From: Stenopsyche tienmushanensis
Lineage: Eukaryota; Arthropoda; Insecta; Trichoptera; Stenopsychidae
DNA: 64,000 bases
Direction: 5' to 3'
Assembly (NCBI GenBank): GCA_008973525.1
Contig: WACJ01000406.1
Coordinates: forward strand, 744,001-808,000
Shown: positions 12,679-24,684 of the stretch, piece after piece
Layout: each line of letters opens with the position of its first letter
Numbering within the stretch: position 1 is the first letter of the stretch
Notes under the pieces: model-generated
Told to the model about the DNA's origin: nothing
Database searches by the model: none
The model's input: the letters and a program-made list of their open reading frames with translations, nothing else
Position numbers and translations under genes: made by a program

Positions 12679-13395
12679 TAGGGAATCCAATCCCGGGATC
12701 CCGGATCCCAGGATCCCGAACAGTTTTAGGTAATTAAGAATCCCGGGATTAGAAAACGTAATCCCGAAAATTTCGGGATTGAATTTTTTAACTAACAGAA
12801 ATCTTACACCTCACCAACACGATGAAGGCTACTAAATCGAGGCATTCCCGACGAAATCCCGAGTTTGGAAACAGTGGCGTAATTACTAATTGGTGAACTT
12901 AGGCGACGCCTCGGGGCAGTGACGAGACATTCCCGCCAAAATCTGGACGCTTGGAAACTGCAGTTACTGTCTAATCTATGTATACATATATAGCGTACAT
13001 GTATGTTTTTCAAATTTTTATAGTAACCTTTCCCTACCGGTGATGTATTTACTACACCTCGACTCTAATAATGGAAATATCGATATGAAATATAATAGAT
13101 ACGGGGTTCAGAATTTTTGTATTCCTCTGTAATGTAATTACGAATCACATCAAAGTATTATAGTATATAAGTATTCATCTGCAGGAAATAAATAATTTGT
13201 CGGGAAATCGGGAATTTTGCGAGTTTTAGTGATTTTTTATATTGAACAAATGGACTTATTAGTAATCTTTGATCAAATTTATCAATGTAATTTCTTAAAA
13301 TGTTGAAAATCCAAATTCCGGGATTCCGGGACTGGTCCCGGGATTGTCTAATGAAATCCCGGGATCGAAATTTTGGCTCGGGATTGGATTCTCTA
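12679..13395. mobile_element. hAT-derived non-autonomous element with 8-bp target duplication
   Basis: A 717-bp element starting TAGGGAATCCAATCCCGGGA and ending in the imperfect complement (ATTGGATTCTCTA). It is flanked by the identical 8-mer GCCCAAAT at 12671-12678 and 13396-13403, the expected hAT duplication. Subterminal regions are packed with CCCGGGAT-type motifs. The interior is shared with the copies at 5.2, 24.7, 33.2, 38.0 and 53.7 kb. It has no transposase; the copy at position 1 keeps a piece of one. Removing element and duplication joins the two halves of the GA/CT repeat in the same order as in the 9.2-kb copy, which confirms the boundaries. Confidence 0.92.
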
Positions 13396-13510
13396 GCCCA
13401 AATGTATCGATTAATAATGATTTCGATTTCAAGTTTGTCATTTGCTTACGCAAAGAAATTGCCGAATATTTTGTGCTATCGACAGTGTTTGCTTATTTAA
13501 TTGCTTTCTG
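13396..13510 (-). repeat. GA/CT-rich interspersed repeat, copy 2 (right part)
   Basis: Continuation of the copy starting at 12490 after the hAT-derived insertion. Shares TTGTGCTATCGACAGTG and the surrounding block with 9.43 kb and, inverted, with 48.04 kb. Confidence 0.65.
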
Positions 13511-16217
13511 TTCGTGACGAGTCTTTGTTCAATTATCAATTCCTTCTAAAGCAGGAGCAAATGAATCGATTTTTTTGTGTATTGTTTATGTAAAGAAATG
13601 ACGTGGTCTTGTATGCTATCAAGTGTTCATTTACAATTGACTGCCTCGAATTGAAGATTGTCTTACGATGATAGGAGCTGACAGAAAGTAATCGGTGTAG
13701 AGCGATTATGGCATCAACGACTTCATCGATTTTAAATTTGCTCACTCCTCAAAAGTTTAAAAAACACGACTAAATGTTGGTATAGTGATTTCGATTCTGG
13801 ACTGCAGTGATCGGCATGCTAGTAAACCATGCACAAGAAACCACGCTCGTGGAATCCGCCCATTATTGTAAAGGTTCGAGCTCCAATCTAGTTTGTGGAA
13901 AATAAAATCACCGTACCAACCAATTTGGTAGATCGGAAATATGAATATTTTCGATGTGCGTGATTTAATTTGCAAAAAATTTTATGTTATCATTTATAAT
14001 GATGATAATATCGCTATTCACTCATAGATTCTCTCCTCTCCTTCATGAATAATAATTTCTATACAAATAATCCTATGCTTACTTTACCATGTGTCGAAGG
14101 CAAATGGGACCAAAAACACCACCCCATGAAAAATCCTTTCCCTGATGGAGATCGTCTTCGTCTGAGATATGGGATATGGCATATTCAATTAAAAAAAGCA
14201 CATGCCATCTAAAATAGAATCGGGCAGCCAAGATCTCTTTCGGGTTATAAATCAAATGAAATCCGAAATATTTCCATCTTCGAAATAAATCTAGGTATAA
14301 TCTATTGAAATCGATATCATAGGATAAGTCTTTTAATAAAGTCTTTCGACTTTCTGAGAAAGCTTGAATAAATATGTTTAGGACGTATAGGATTTTGCAT
14401 ATTTTTCGAGAAATTCTAATTGAACCACTAATTGTGCTTACAATACATTAATTCGATCGTTTAGAGTTCAAATTATGGCTGGTTTATTATGGTCACATTT
14501 TTAAAGCATAAAAGCGCCCAATAAACCATTTCTAAATATAATCCGATGGTCCTATTTTAGAATCGCTAAAAATGAAAATTAGCTCCTGTTCATGTTACGA
14601 TCACCTTGAAATTTTAATGTTAAAGAGTATATAATTTTATTGGTCAACATTGTAAATAAAATGAAGGCTCATTTTAAAAATATCCTACATGAACATCAAT
14701 ATTATGAAGCACATCAGTCTACTGCTAAAATAAAACGTTCTCAATATTATTTATTAAAAATTGCATTTAAAATACCAAATCGTGATCTGAGCAGATCTTT
14801 GCATTTTCAAACATGGTTTGAAGATTTTTCAAATAACTTGACATCATAATTTGATTTTGTACGGATGCACATATTTGCCAAATATCGAAGTGTCCATAAG
14901 AGCTGCACAAAGTCCTCCAAAAGCACTTTTAAGATTTGTCTCACATTTTAAAGTCTTCCCTTGTGATCGATCGGATAAAAATTGTTTCGGATCCTGATGT
15001 TGGTCACCGCGGGACTATAAATGTATAGTCGAGCGTATCCGTTAATCCGCGGATAATTCTGCATACACAAATAACCCTCGCGGGGCAGGGAACAATATCC
15101 ACAGACGAGGCTCGGGATCGGGGCTAGGGCGATGTGCTAACAAACCAAAAAACAGGTTTTAGTGAGTGTCGGTCCTCCGGTCATGGTCTGGGAGAGGGGT
15201 GATGATCCGCACAATGCTTACTCAGGTCGCCATACCACGGTAGGACCCGCTATAAAGTATAATTTTGACAGACATTAACCACACCGTGAGCAGCTTTCGT
15301 TTTGTTGGCAGCACCAGGAAGTATCCTCGAATAAAATGTTGCGATGACATGTCGCAAACACATTTTCCAATTATTCGAATATGAGCCTTTGTCGAGTACA
15401 CGCGGAAGAATACTTTTGAATGTATCGAATGGTACGACAATAATGTGGCAATGGCACAATTTAAAGTAGTTTTATGAAAATTCTATGAATAAAATTCAGC
15501 ATTTCAGCGGGTCAAGAACGTACGTTTAAGCCTAAATAAAAAGGTATTTCATGTAATTCAGCTTTATGGGGTCAAAGTAAGCTATAACACGAAGAAGCCA
15601 ACTTTGAATATTAATTAAGCACGAACCGAATTTTTTCTTCATGAATGCTCTACAAAAATATTGTGTGGACAAAAATTAAGCATTCCAGCTATCGCATGTT
15701 TTATGCTTTTTTTTCCTCAAGGATGTGCATAGGGAAATGTAATTTTATAATTTTATATTTTCCTGGATAACAAAACACTATCATGATATAATTTTTTTTT
15801 TCATAAGTATCATATGTTGATGCGAATAACCAAAATTGCCAATTATGAAAATCGGTTATGGCGAACATATTCCTATAAATATATAACCTTAATATAAAGT
15901 TTAAAAAGACCCATTCTCTCTTTTCTTGCATAATTTTAGCATATGTAATCATTGTAAATGGTTTTATTTCGTCTTTCCTCTTAATCTATTTCAAATCATG
16001 TTTCATTCAAACTAGTTTTAATTTTTTTTTAAATTCTCATCATATTGTAAAAATTTTCGAAATGATCTTTTAAAAGGAACATTGTTAGTAACAAATATTT
16101 TGTCAAATATCCATAAGAGTCCAAAATATGTAATTGCTAATCATAACATTTTAAAAACCGTTTCTACAATGTTTCTTTAACATCGTGAAAATATGACTTT
16201 CTTAAATATATATGAAT
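13511..16217. other. Region without recognisable gene; structured G+C-richer patch near 15.0-15.4 kb
   Basis: Mostly A+T-rich and featureless. Around 15010-15460 base composition rises and two short perfect hairpins occur side by side: GACTATA-AATG-TATAGTC at about 15024-15041, and TATCCG paired with CGGATA just after. Short overlapping minus frames at 15222-15459 match nothing I know. This could be a decayed repeat of unknown class. Confidence 0.45.
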
Positions 16218-16519
16218 AGTATTTTTTACTGAGACGCGTTCTGCAATTCTTCGGTCACATTGCTCGCAGAGACAACGACAACCTAGAAAGGCTGGTGGTA
16301 ACAGGAAACGTGGAGGGTCGCCGCGGAAGAGGAAGATCTCCTACCCGCTGGTCTGACCAAATCAAGAGTGCCACCGGCCTTCCAATAGTGGAGGCGCTTC
16401 GTGCTGCGGGCCATAGAGAGAATTGGAGGACGTTCATCGGTGCCACGGTCGACTCATAGTCGGAGTCACGATCCTCAGCCATGAGGAGTACGATGAGAAG
16501 AAGAAGAAGTATTTTTTAC
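16218..16519 (+). mobile_element. 5'-truncated non-LTR retrotransposon with 12-bp target duplication
   Basis: A 278-bp insertion (16230-16507) between two identical copies of AGTATTTTTTAC at 16218-16229 and 16508-16519. It ends in a (GAA)n-type tail (GATGAGAAGAAGAAGAAG), as expected of target-primed reverse transcription. The insertion covers only the last part of the LINE polyprotein and its 3' UTR. The duplication is exact and the reading frame intact, so it is one of the youngest insertions in the window. Confidence 0.9.
16230..16459 (+). CDS. LINE endonuclease/reverse-transcriptase polyprotein, C-terminal end only
   Basis: The plus frame reads LRRVLQFFGHIARRDNDNLE and continues with GRRGRGRSPTRWSDQI up to a TAG at 16457-16459. 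This is the familiar extreme C-terminus of insect non-LTR retrotransposon polyproteins (pattern 'FGHIxRRxxxNLExLVVxGxVEGxRxRGRxPxRW'). There is no start codon of its own; the frame enters straight from the truncation junction at 16230. No reverse-transcriptase or endonuclease catalytic residues are included, so it is not functional. The tail sequence alone does not allow a firm choice of clade. Confidence 0.85.
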
Positions 16520-17059
16520 AATACGGATTTGCATGTATTTAAGGCGGATAAAACTTTCCTAGAAATTGTAATAAAAACCGCATATTCTTATTGTCAAGTT
16601 TGATCCTTTGGATTCTTGGAATAATTACGATAAAATAAATACATAATAGTAATATTACATAACGCAAATACGAAATAAAACATTGTATTTCATGGAATTC
16701 TGTCATAAAGTCATACATTTTAAAAGGGTTTATATTCTGCAGTATACCATGAAATACTGTGCGACTTATATAATAGATTTGCATGGAAAAAGTTGACAAT
16801 CTCTCTTCATAGAATTCTTAGACCAACATCACCCACAGGCTTTTAAACATCATCATCATTAATCCAATGGATTGCTTTGCAAGGCAATTCAAACTTGCTT
16901 CTATTCATATTCGCACTAAGCTGATGTCGATTGATGTACATGCAACAATTGACTACTATAAAGCATTAAGATTGCCTCTTTGGTTGCACTTTGTTATCTT
17001 GATGAAATACATTATGAAAGCTTATACTCATGCTTTCGCCTTGCCAATATGGTTTATCC
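16520..17059. other. A+T-rich spacer
   Basis: Nothing recognisable between the LINE insertion and the hAT element. Confidence 0.5.
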
Positions 17060-18506
17060 CATAGGTTTCTAACATTTTTCGGGTGGTGACCCAAATTTCG
17101 GGCATAAAAGCCATGTGACCCGCAACCCCCATGCAATTGAAAAAGGATTTTTTAATAAAGTAATTAAAAATAATTTTCTTTCTTCTGTTTTTACACAAAA
17201 AATCTTCAAAATCCACTCTCGCAAAGATTTTGTGTTCAAGTATACGCAAATGGAACTAAAACTCAAAAAGCAAGCATCGTTACATTTGGGTATGAATGAT
17301 ACATAACACATGAGAATAGTTTGAGCAATTTTTCATTAAACAAGCTACGTTCCTAAGAATCATTCTGTAAAACCAAGAATTCTTTTTGTAATTCATCGGG
17401 AAAGCTGGCTTAATCAAGAAAAGCAGATGATACATTTCGTGTCAATGTAGTTTCTTCTTATTTCTCTCTGATATGCTACTCTTTTTTTAAGCAAGCTTTG
17501 TCGTTAAAGTATACCATAAGGTCGTGTTTCTCTTGTACTTCCAGAAACAACATGATTTTATCTTTCAATTCAACAACACGATTTACAAAATTTTTTTTCG
17601 ACAAGCAGCGTATTGCAGTGTAGAAAAGAAGAACCTCGTGATGAGAATCCGTGTCTTTGCACAGCTCTTTAAAAATATGAGCGTTAAGAGATCCAGATTT
17701 GATGTAATTTACGATTTTTATCAGCGAATCAAGTTCTTCTTGTAGAGGAGTTAGAAGAGTTTTACTGGTAAGGGCATACCGGTAGTTTGCTTAGGGAGCT
17801 ACTTATTTCCCTTTTTTTTTTTTTGAAAGCTCAATTTCAACCCAATCATAGATAATGCACCATCCGTACGAACTCCACAGACGTTTTTCCACTTTAATTC
17901 TCCAGTTTAAAAAAAACCTATTAATCTTCTACATTATATATTTACTTTTTGTAGTAGTTTCAAGTCCAGTACAAATTAGGAACTCTTCTTTAATATCCTC
18001 TAAATTTCACGAAGAAAAGCAACTGAACATACAAACTTATGTCTGTTGATTCATCAACTTGAAAAGAAAACAATGGTGAAACCTTGATTTCGTTAAAAAT
18101 CTGCTATTTAACGTCTACGGACAGTTCTGATGTACGTCGCTGGATAGTATTATTAGGTAGAGTTATTAGTTGCTTCACTGGAATCGCCAAGAGTTAGTTT
18201 CACCATCTTCAACTTGCAGGGTTTGATGCATTTTTCTCCAACTGTGTGAAGTTTTTTTGCTTGGCAATTTCCAATGCGACTTCATATGATGCTGGGCTCG
18301 CTTGCTGAAAACTCCCTATTCGATCAAGTCTCTGATGTTTGCAACTAATTTCATGTCGACGAAAGTACTCCAAATCCTTTTTAGTGTATTCTGAATGCTT
18401 TGTCTCTAAGTAAGGTTTGAGTTTTGAAGGTTTCATAAACTCATGACCGAGAATAACTTTACACAATATGCAGTATGACTTTTCTATTATAGGTTGGGAA
18501 CCCTTG
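17060..18506 (-). mobile_element. hAT element of the ZBED5/GTF2IRD2-like type, nearly end to end
   Basis: A 1447-bp element read on the minus strand. The 5' end (18506 inward) starts CAAGGGTTCCCAACCTATAA and the 3' end (17060 inward) starts CATAGGTTTCTAACATTTTT, an imperfect inverted pair of the common hAT type 'CAxxGGTTxCxAACxT'. The flanking octamers GTTTATCC (17052-17059) and GTCTACCC (18507-18514) agree at 6 of 8 positions, a plausible diverged 8-bp duplication. Near the 3' end is the typical GGGTCA/TGACCC block. It contains a decayed transposase covering both ends of the family protein but is shorter than an intact element, so internal sequence has been lost. Confidence 0.8.
17140..18490 (-). 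pseudogene. ZBED5/GTF2IRD2-like hAT transposase, degenerate
   Basis: Minus-strand pieces in the expected order. An N-terminal BED-type finger at about 18395-18485 has Cys-x2-Cys (CILC) followed by KPSKLKPYLETKH, where family members usually have 'LKxHLETKH', so one zinc-binding His is replaced by Tyr. Then comes an open stretch to 18209. At 18040-18062 LQVDESTD carries the first catalytic acidic motif, followed by QLLFFVKFRG. At about 17590-17690 are KELCKDTDSHHEVLLFYTAI and LSKKNFVNRV, matching the 'HxxVLLLHTxVRWLSKG' region. At about 17209-17250 is LCESGF, the start of the dimerisation region. Several stops and frameshifts lie between the pieces and the central part is compressed. It is a dead copy. 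Confidence 0.85.
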
Positions 18507-20164
18507 GTCTACCCATTGCAATTTCAAATGTTCTTTAGAATATGCGTTTTCATGCTTCGCTAGAGGGAATTCAAATATCTTTGTTTACAAATTAATAAAA
18601 CATGCATTTATTTTCTTTATACTGCTCTTCAAACAGATGTCGTGACTCTTATCTGTGCGCATAAACCTTCACCGTGACGTATTATGGGTGCAATTTTACC
18701 AAAGTCAATATCGAAAATGTTTACCTTGTGGTATATCACGAACCGTGGATAGTGAGTATTAGTCACACCATGCAAACATCAACATTTTATAAAAGCAATT
18801 AGTGATGATACTGTGTTGTTCTTCGTACATGTTGTCAACTAACGAAAGGTTAGAAATAGTGCATTGCCTTATGGGTCACTATAATCATCTATCCACGGCT
18901 GAACATCTATTCATAGTCGGATGCATCATACTTGATTCAGTCAATCAACGACCGAGCACTGTGTAAGTGTCAGCTCTTGGGATGACTAATCAATGTAGAT
19001 GCCGCTCTTCGTATGTAAATTTCCCATTGATTTGTCGCTCCCATGCCATTTCCCATGACAATTTTCAATAATTGTATGCACAAAACGCATTAGATGTCCA
19101 CTGTTGGCTATTAATGATGCAACCATTTATATAACACTAAACAAGTCTGCCTTTAAAAAGCAATGTACATCAGTGACGCCTTTTCCTGAGCGGCTGACCT
19201 CCTCCTCGGTACCGGTCTTTTGCGGAATTCTTGCATGTATAGTTTATCACAGCCCAATCGCAATGTTCAACATTAATTAATTCAACAAAAAATCTCCAGA
19301 TAATTATATGCTTGTACTGGACGTTTTCATGCTGTTATTAGCGGGCTAACAAGCGACATTTTAAACGATCCTCTAGAAAAAAATGATAATAGACATTCGG
19401 ACTGAGCGGCCTAATGCCAGATTGATTGAACATCATATCTTTTTAATGTGTCGTTTGCAAAGTGTTTGAACATATATCGACACATTTGCTCTCATAAAAT
19501 GCTATTTCAAGAAATTTCCTTGCATTGTCCTTGTTAAAAATGGCAAATTTATAGACCTATTTATGTATGTAATTATGTATGTGAACATCCCATTTACACC
19601 TCGTGCTAATTGAAACAAATCGTTATTATAGCCAACTAAAGATAACATCGATTTGAATTTACATATTTTCTTGTAAATTTGCTTTCATTATTGCATGTCT
19701 AATACATAAATATTTAATAGTATGCAAATAAAAGTATTTGTTTAAATTTTTATATAAAAAAAACACTACACTCAAACTTGATTAGATGTTTAGATTATTC
19801 GTGTGTATAGAGTATAGTTGAATTAATACCAAGATGCGCTTTATCCCATAATTTATACAAGTGAATATTATACCTCTGGGATGTTTTTCTTGCTTTAAAT
19901 AGTACTAAAACTTGCTACAACAATAGAAAGGTTGGCGTTTGTTATTCTTGAAATTTTGCAATTCTCGTATATATTTTACAGAGCAATTTCCACAGCTCCC
20001 ACAGAATAATTACAATTTTCCATTGTACTTTGTATGAACATCTTTTTAAATATCATGATTTTAAAACAATTCATGGAAAATAATCTATTTGCCAAATATT
20101 CGATATTCAGTGAGATATTATCTTAATGCAATATTTAGTTTTGAACAATCTAAAGATATATATA
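18507..20164. other. A+T-rich DNA without recognisable gene
   Basis: No known protein, repeat or RNA gene seen. Confidence 0.5.
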
Positions 20165-20781
20165 CAGGTTATTTTGCATATGAACTAACTAATTTTTTTT
20201 TGGGTCTTAACGGGGTATTTTACTAAGTTTCACACATAGACCTTATGTCCTAAGTGTCAGGGTTGTGAAAATAGATTTATTTAGATACCCAAAATTTCAC
20301 CTTTAAAATGCCATACTTTTTTATGTGTGGTCACAATAGCACAAAATAACTGTCTAAATAAATAAATCTAAATATCTTAATAAGTAAGTTTTTTATTATA
20401 TTTAGTTACAAAATTCGTTCAAATACTCCATCTCTGCTTTGTATGCACTTACTACAACTTTTTCTTATTTCAACTGTAGTTATCTGAAGTAGCATTTTAT
20501 CTTTCATTTTTACAAAGGCGACGATTATTATTTCAATTAAGATTGCATTTGTGGGAACCTCTGTCGTATAAATTAATTCTTTTGCACGTCCCTAGACAAA
20601 TAAATTCAGTGATGCCCACGATGTACGAGCCACGAAATAGGGTCGTCCCCAGACAAAGGAATCCAGTGGTGTCAGGTCTGAAGACTGTGTGTGCCGCCGA
20701 ATAGGGCTGCCCAAAAAAACATAGCAAAGGACCCCCCTAACCCCCAAAAAAAATTTGTCAGTCCATGTGCAAAACACCATG
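20165..20781 (-). mobile_element. Scrambled Tc1/mariner-type non-autonomous element, copy 1
   Basis: A 617-bp element flanked by TA (20163-20164 and 20782-20783). It has long imperfect inverted termini: CAGGTTATTTTGCATATG on the left and CATGGTGTTTTGCACATG read inward from the right. The minus strand holds the third-aspartate region of a Tc1/mariner-type transposase (S/R-P-D-L-T-P-x-D plus a WG-type motif), present twice about 64 bp apart. After it comes the C-terminal region, which reads KELIYTTEVPTNAILIE and then MLLQITTVEIRK. Here both parts lie on the same strand, unlike the three other copies. The frame is broken and the first catalytic regions are absent. Confidence 0.75.
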
Positions 20782-20783
20782 TA

Positions 20784-23700
20784 TAATTTAAGATCATTCC
20801 AAAATGTTTTTAATTTATATAAAAGCTACAATTTATTTATCATTAATTTTATGCCAGATCATGCCAACATGGGAAAGAGTTAATCGGCTTAAAATTATGT
20901 ACTCGAATTTGTCTAACTCATAAATATCCGACAGTGTTCTCACGAAAACAGAACGAACAGACAGATGATAGATATTTTTAGTGTTTATATAAATTCTCGA
21001 AGTTAGTGCATCGTTGTGACTTGAAAGTAAATTTTTCATGGGTTATAAAAATTCGATGAGATGTAGGGTATTTGAGTCTCATCACTTATCTAATGCTTTG
21101 AGTTTATTGTAAATTTGCACATAAAAGTAGAAACAGATGCTCTGTAAATTAAAGTATATTAAAAAGGCTAAATATTAATAATCTATCGAAGGTAATCGAT
21201 TACTTTTGAGTTTCGAAAATGATTATGAATTGAAATTAAATTACATAATCAATATTATGTATCAATCGTATTCGTATTGAATATTTCGTTCTTCAGATAG
21301 AAATTGTCTTCGAAATGATGATGCTGATGATGCATGAATGAAAATGCCATCATATTTTCAATGGCCTCGGTGAATTTATTTCGTTCATCTGATCAGACGT
21401 GATAAATGCGATACATTTTAGTGATAGTGATGGATTATGAGCGTTGATTGGTTGATTGAGCTTTATGGTGATTTTTTCCATCGTTAATTCTTTTACGCGC
21501 CGTCATGTATTCCCACACCTTATGCTTCGTGCATGCGAGCTTGTAAAATTAAAAATGCAGTATTGTGCATTCTTTTTTTATATCGCATTGCATAATAACG
21601 TGTTATTTCACAAACTGGAAGTATAATTATTACTATCATCACTGCGATCGTTAATATAAGCAACTCATCATTATCAATACACCTTGGAATTCAGCCCTTA
21701 GGGATAAATACTCCGCGACGAAGGCTTTCTTTTCAGCTCCACAAAATCACTTATATTTTACATAGTTTGCACGATGCAATAATCGATTCAATGAACTCTT
21801 ATTTCGCTTCAATTAAGGCTCTTCCCGAGAACTTGAAAACGTATGGGTGATCCACATTTTTACGAGCGGTCGAATCCATTTTGCTATTAGTTAGCATTCG
21901 CCGAAAGAATAGATTTGCACAATTAATTGATTCTTTTCATTTTTGCGCTCTCCTGCATAATGGTTTTGAGCATTTCTTTTGTTCGCTTCCGATTGTTTTG
22001 AAAATTCATACCCCATGAAATATATCCTTACTTTGTTCTCTACAATTGCTCCGCGGTTTATTGGCTTAAAACCCAATTAAGAGCTAAAGTACACATAAAA
22101 CCGTGTTCTTTGTGCAGGAGAAAAAATTGTATGGTCCCACAATTCGCAGTCATAACGAATTCCACTTAGAGGTCATAAAATATTTTTCCTGCTGTTCCTG
22201 TTCCTGTGCTGTCATTCCGGTTTTTATCAAGTGCAGCTATAAATAATACAGATAATGTAACCGGTATTTCCTTGTGTTTTTGTTTCAATCCAGCAAATAC
22301 AAGCATCCGTGGTGATACACGTGTTTCCTTGCATTTTTGACATATAAAAACGCAATACCGTGCAATACCATTGCATTAAAATACTTTGAATTCCGCTAAA
22401 TATTTCATACAATTAATTTCTATTTATTCGAAATTTATTGTATGTACACGTTTTAAATCTGCTATTGAATTTAGATATTACTCTAATATGGATTTATAAA
22501 AGCTATGTGAAAATCTACATTGGAATAGAGTAGAGAGGATAACATCTAATATAAATAGGATACACGTTGAATGAATGCCAGTTAACCTAAGGGACTTATT
22601 CAAATTGATCCATTCTAATCCTATTTGTTCAATATTAACCTCGATCCATTCTGATTAACATAAATGTTCTTTTAATCTATTTAGATTGACTTCCAAGCAA
22701 TATATATTCAAATTATTTTCTTACAGTTTTCCCACTGTAATTTATATAAAGTGGATGCAATAAAAGCCATTTTCTATTGTATTTTCATTCATCGCTTTGC
22801 CATTAGCCGTATAAGAAATTTAAATACATATCAACATGTTGGAAATTCACACAGACCTGAACAACTCCGACGAGTAACAGGTTTATTAGTAATTGCCAAC
22901 TAATTCGAATCGAACACAAATCGTTAATAATTAGTCTTGTTTCACGGCTTGTTTGCTCTAGAGTTTTATAGAGCATTGTTAACGAATCTCGATATCCATT
23001 TGAACGCGTCCAACGTTTGTTTTAGACGGTGGATACAAAGATAAATTTTTGATTTCATTGATGACCTCACGACAAATCACCGAATGACGTCTTCCGAGAA
23101 AATGGTTCCACTCGAAGAAGTAGCATTTCAATCTGATCTATCACGAAGTAGTCTTTTCTGGGAAGCTGTTTGTGTGATTGATTAGTTATGATCGTGGCTG
23201 ATGAGATAATTGAATGAAAGCCAATCTTTTTTTATTGAAAGATCTTAAATTTGGAACGCTTAGGAAAATAAATGACGACGACCAACCTACAAGAAATGAG
23301 CTTTTGATCTTAAATTATTTACGGCGAACAACGAACTTTGTAAGCGTCGTGTAGTTCGAGATTCACACAACAATCGTAATAATCAAGAGATCATTAGTGG
23401 ATTATTACCATTGCATGCAGCCAACCTTTGTTTTATGTCTTGTCGTTATATTTTCCCGTCTTAACACAATTAGACTCGGATTTACGACTGAAAATATAGA
23501 TTTAAACTCATATTTATTTCTGTTTTTATTTGTACATATTAAAATATTCGCATTTAAAATCACAAATGTTTAATATCACAACGGAAGGCTTTATCACGGT
23601 GAATACATATTTTTTTAATTGAAACCCATCATTGTTAATTAATGTATTTGCTTAAAACCCTCAAATCTACGTTTCTCCCCTTTCATGACCACCTTCATTG

Positions 23701-24379
23701 TGTTTTCAAGCTCTGCTGCACTTTCTGAAATTACAATATCGCTTAGATGACTGAAACGACGTCTATTTATGTTAAATCTCTTCAATTCAATCTCCTGAAA
23801 GTCGAGCATCCTATTTACTTATCGGCGCTTACCGGTTTTGCCCCCAATAATGACACATTTTTATACTGATATCTTTTTAATGTGCCAGAATTACAAGCTT
23901 AAATAGTAAAATGGCTCGTGTTCAATAACGATTGTGGAAGGATTCATCGATCATTGTTGAATATTTTATTAGTGTTTGGGCTATTAATCAAAACACATTA
24001 AATCAAATCATCGTTTCTCTTTATCAAGCAGAAGCAATCGATGAAATTTCTTACATTATTTTCGATATAATGATAGGTCAGATAACCGTAATACATCATA
24101 CAGGCGATTTCACTTTCTGGTTTCAAATAAATTTTAATAGCAAAAAATAAGAGCAATAGAAAGTAAAAATGATCTCGATAGAATATGAATCTTTAAATTT
24201 TTGCAAATATGAACGTAATAATGCATGCTGATTTCATAAAAGGGCATTCATGATAGTGTTTATGAATTTTATACTTAATTCGGTCCATTCATCAATCGTA
24301 TATGAAATATTGTTTTATAGATTAGTGTCTTCCAAATGGAAACATGAAGCTATTTCATTAGTTTTTCGTGTCATAAATC
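20784..24379. other. A+T-rich DNA without recognisable gene
   Basis: No protein similarity or shared repeat noticed in about 3.6 kb. All frames are short (at most 72 codons) and biased in composition. Confidence 0.5.
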
Positions 24380-24532
24380 TTTACAGATACGCCTGGCGTA
24401 TCTACTAGCTCTTCGCTGTCGATAGAATGTTCTTCTATTATTTCTTTGACATCCTGAATAATCATGCCATTAAATCCATATCCGCATAAATCATGAATAA
24501 TGCTGATTGCCTGTTGGACTATTGAAGACATT
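24363..24532 (-). pseudogene. pogo/Tigger-type transposase, C-terminal remnant
   Basis: A 56-codon minus frame from ATG (24532) to TAA reads MSSIVQQAISIIHDLCGYGF, continues with a DVKEIIEEH segment, then DSEELVDTPG. Its layout resembles the acidic helical region near the C-terminus of pogo/Tigger transposases ('GFxxxxxxDIxELLxxHxxELxxxxL'). No catalytic part is present upstream. It may be a short fragment left by a pogo element. It is distinct in sequence from the similar tail at 51.4 kb. The match is by pattern only. Confidence 0.5.
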
Positions 24533-24684
24533 TTCTCTGATTACCTCTGATCACATTATTTTTTCAGCAATAGCAATTGAATTAACAACAATCGATATGT
24601 GTATAATTTGACACTTATTGGCGGTATATTTGAGCATTCATTTTCATGCCCTTGTCCCAAAACAGGTCCTCGTAATGTCATGAA

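Noticed and set aside
20533..20780. Short minus frames with repeated Cys-Leu-Gly-Thr and Thr-Val-x-Arg-Pro-Asp motifs, at first sight a tandem repeat protein.
   Set aside because: These are out-of-frame readings of the 65-bp transposase units; the in-frame reading gives the DLTPxD...WG motif.
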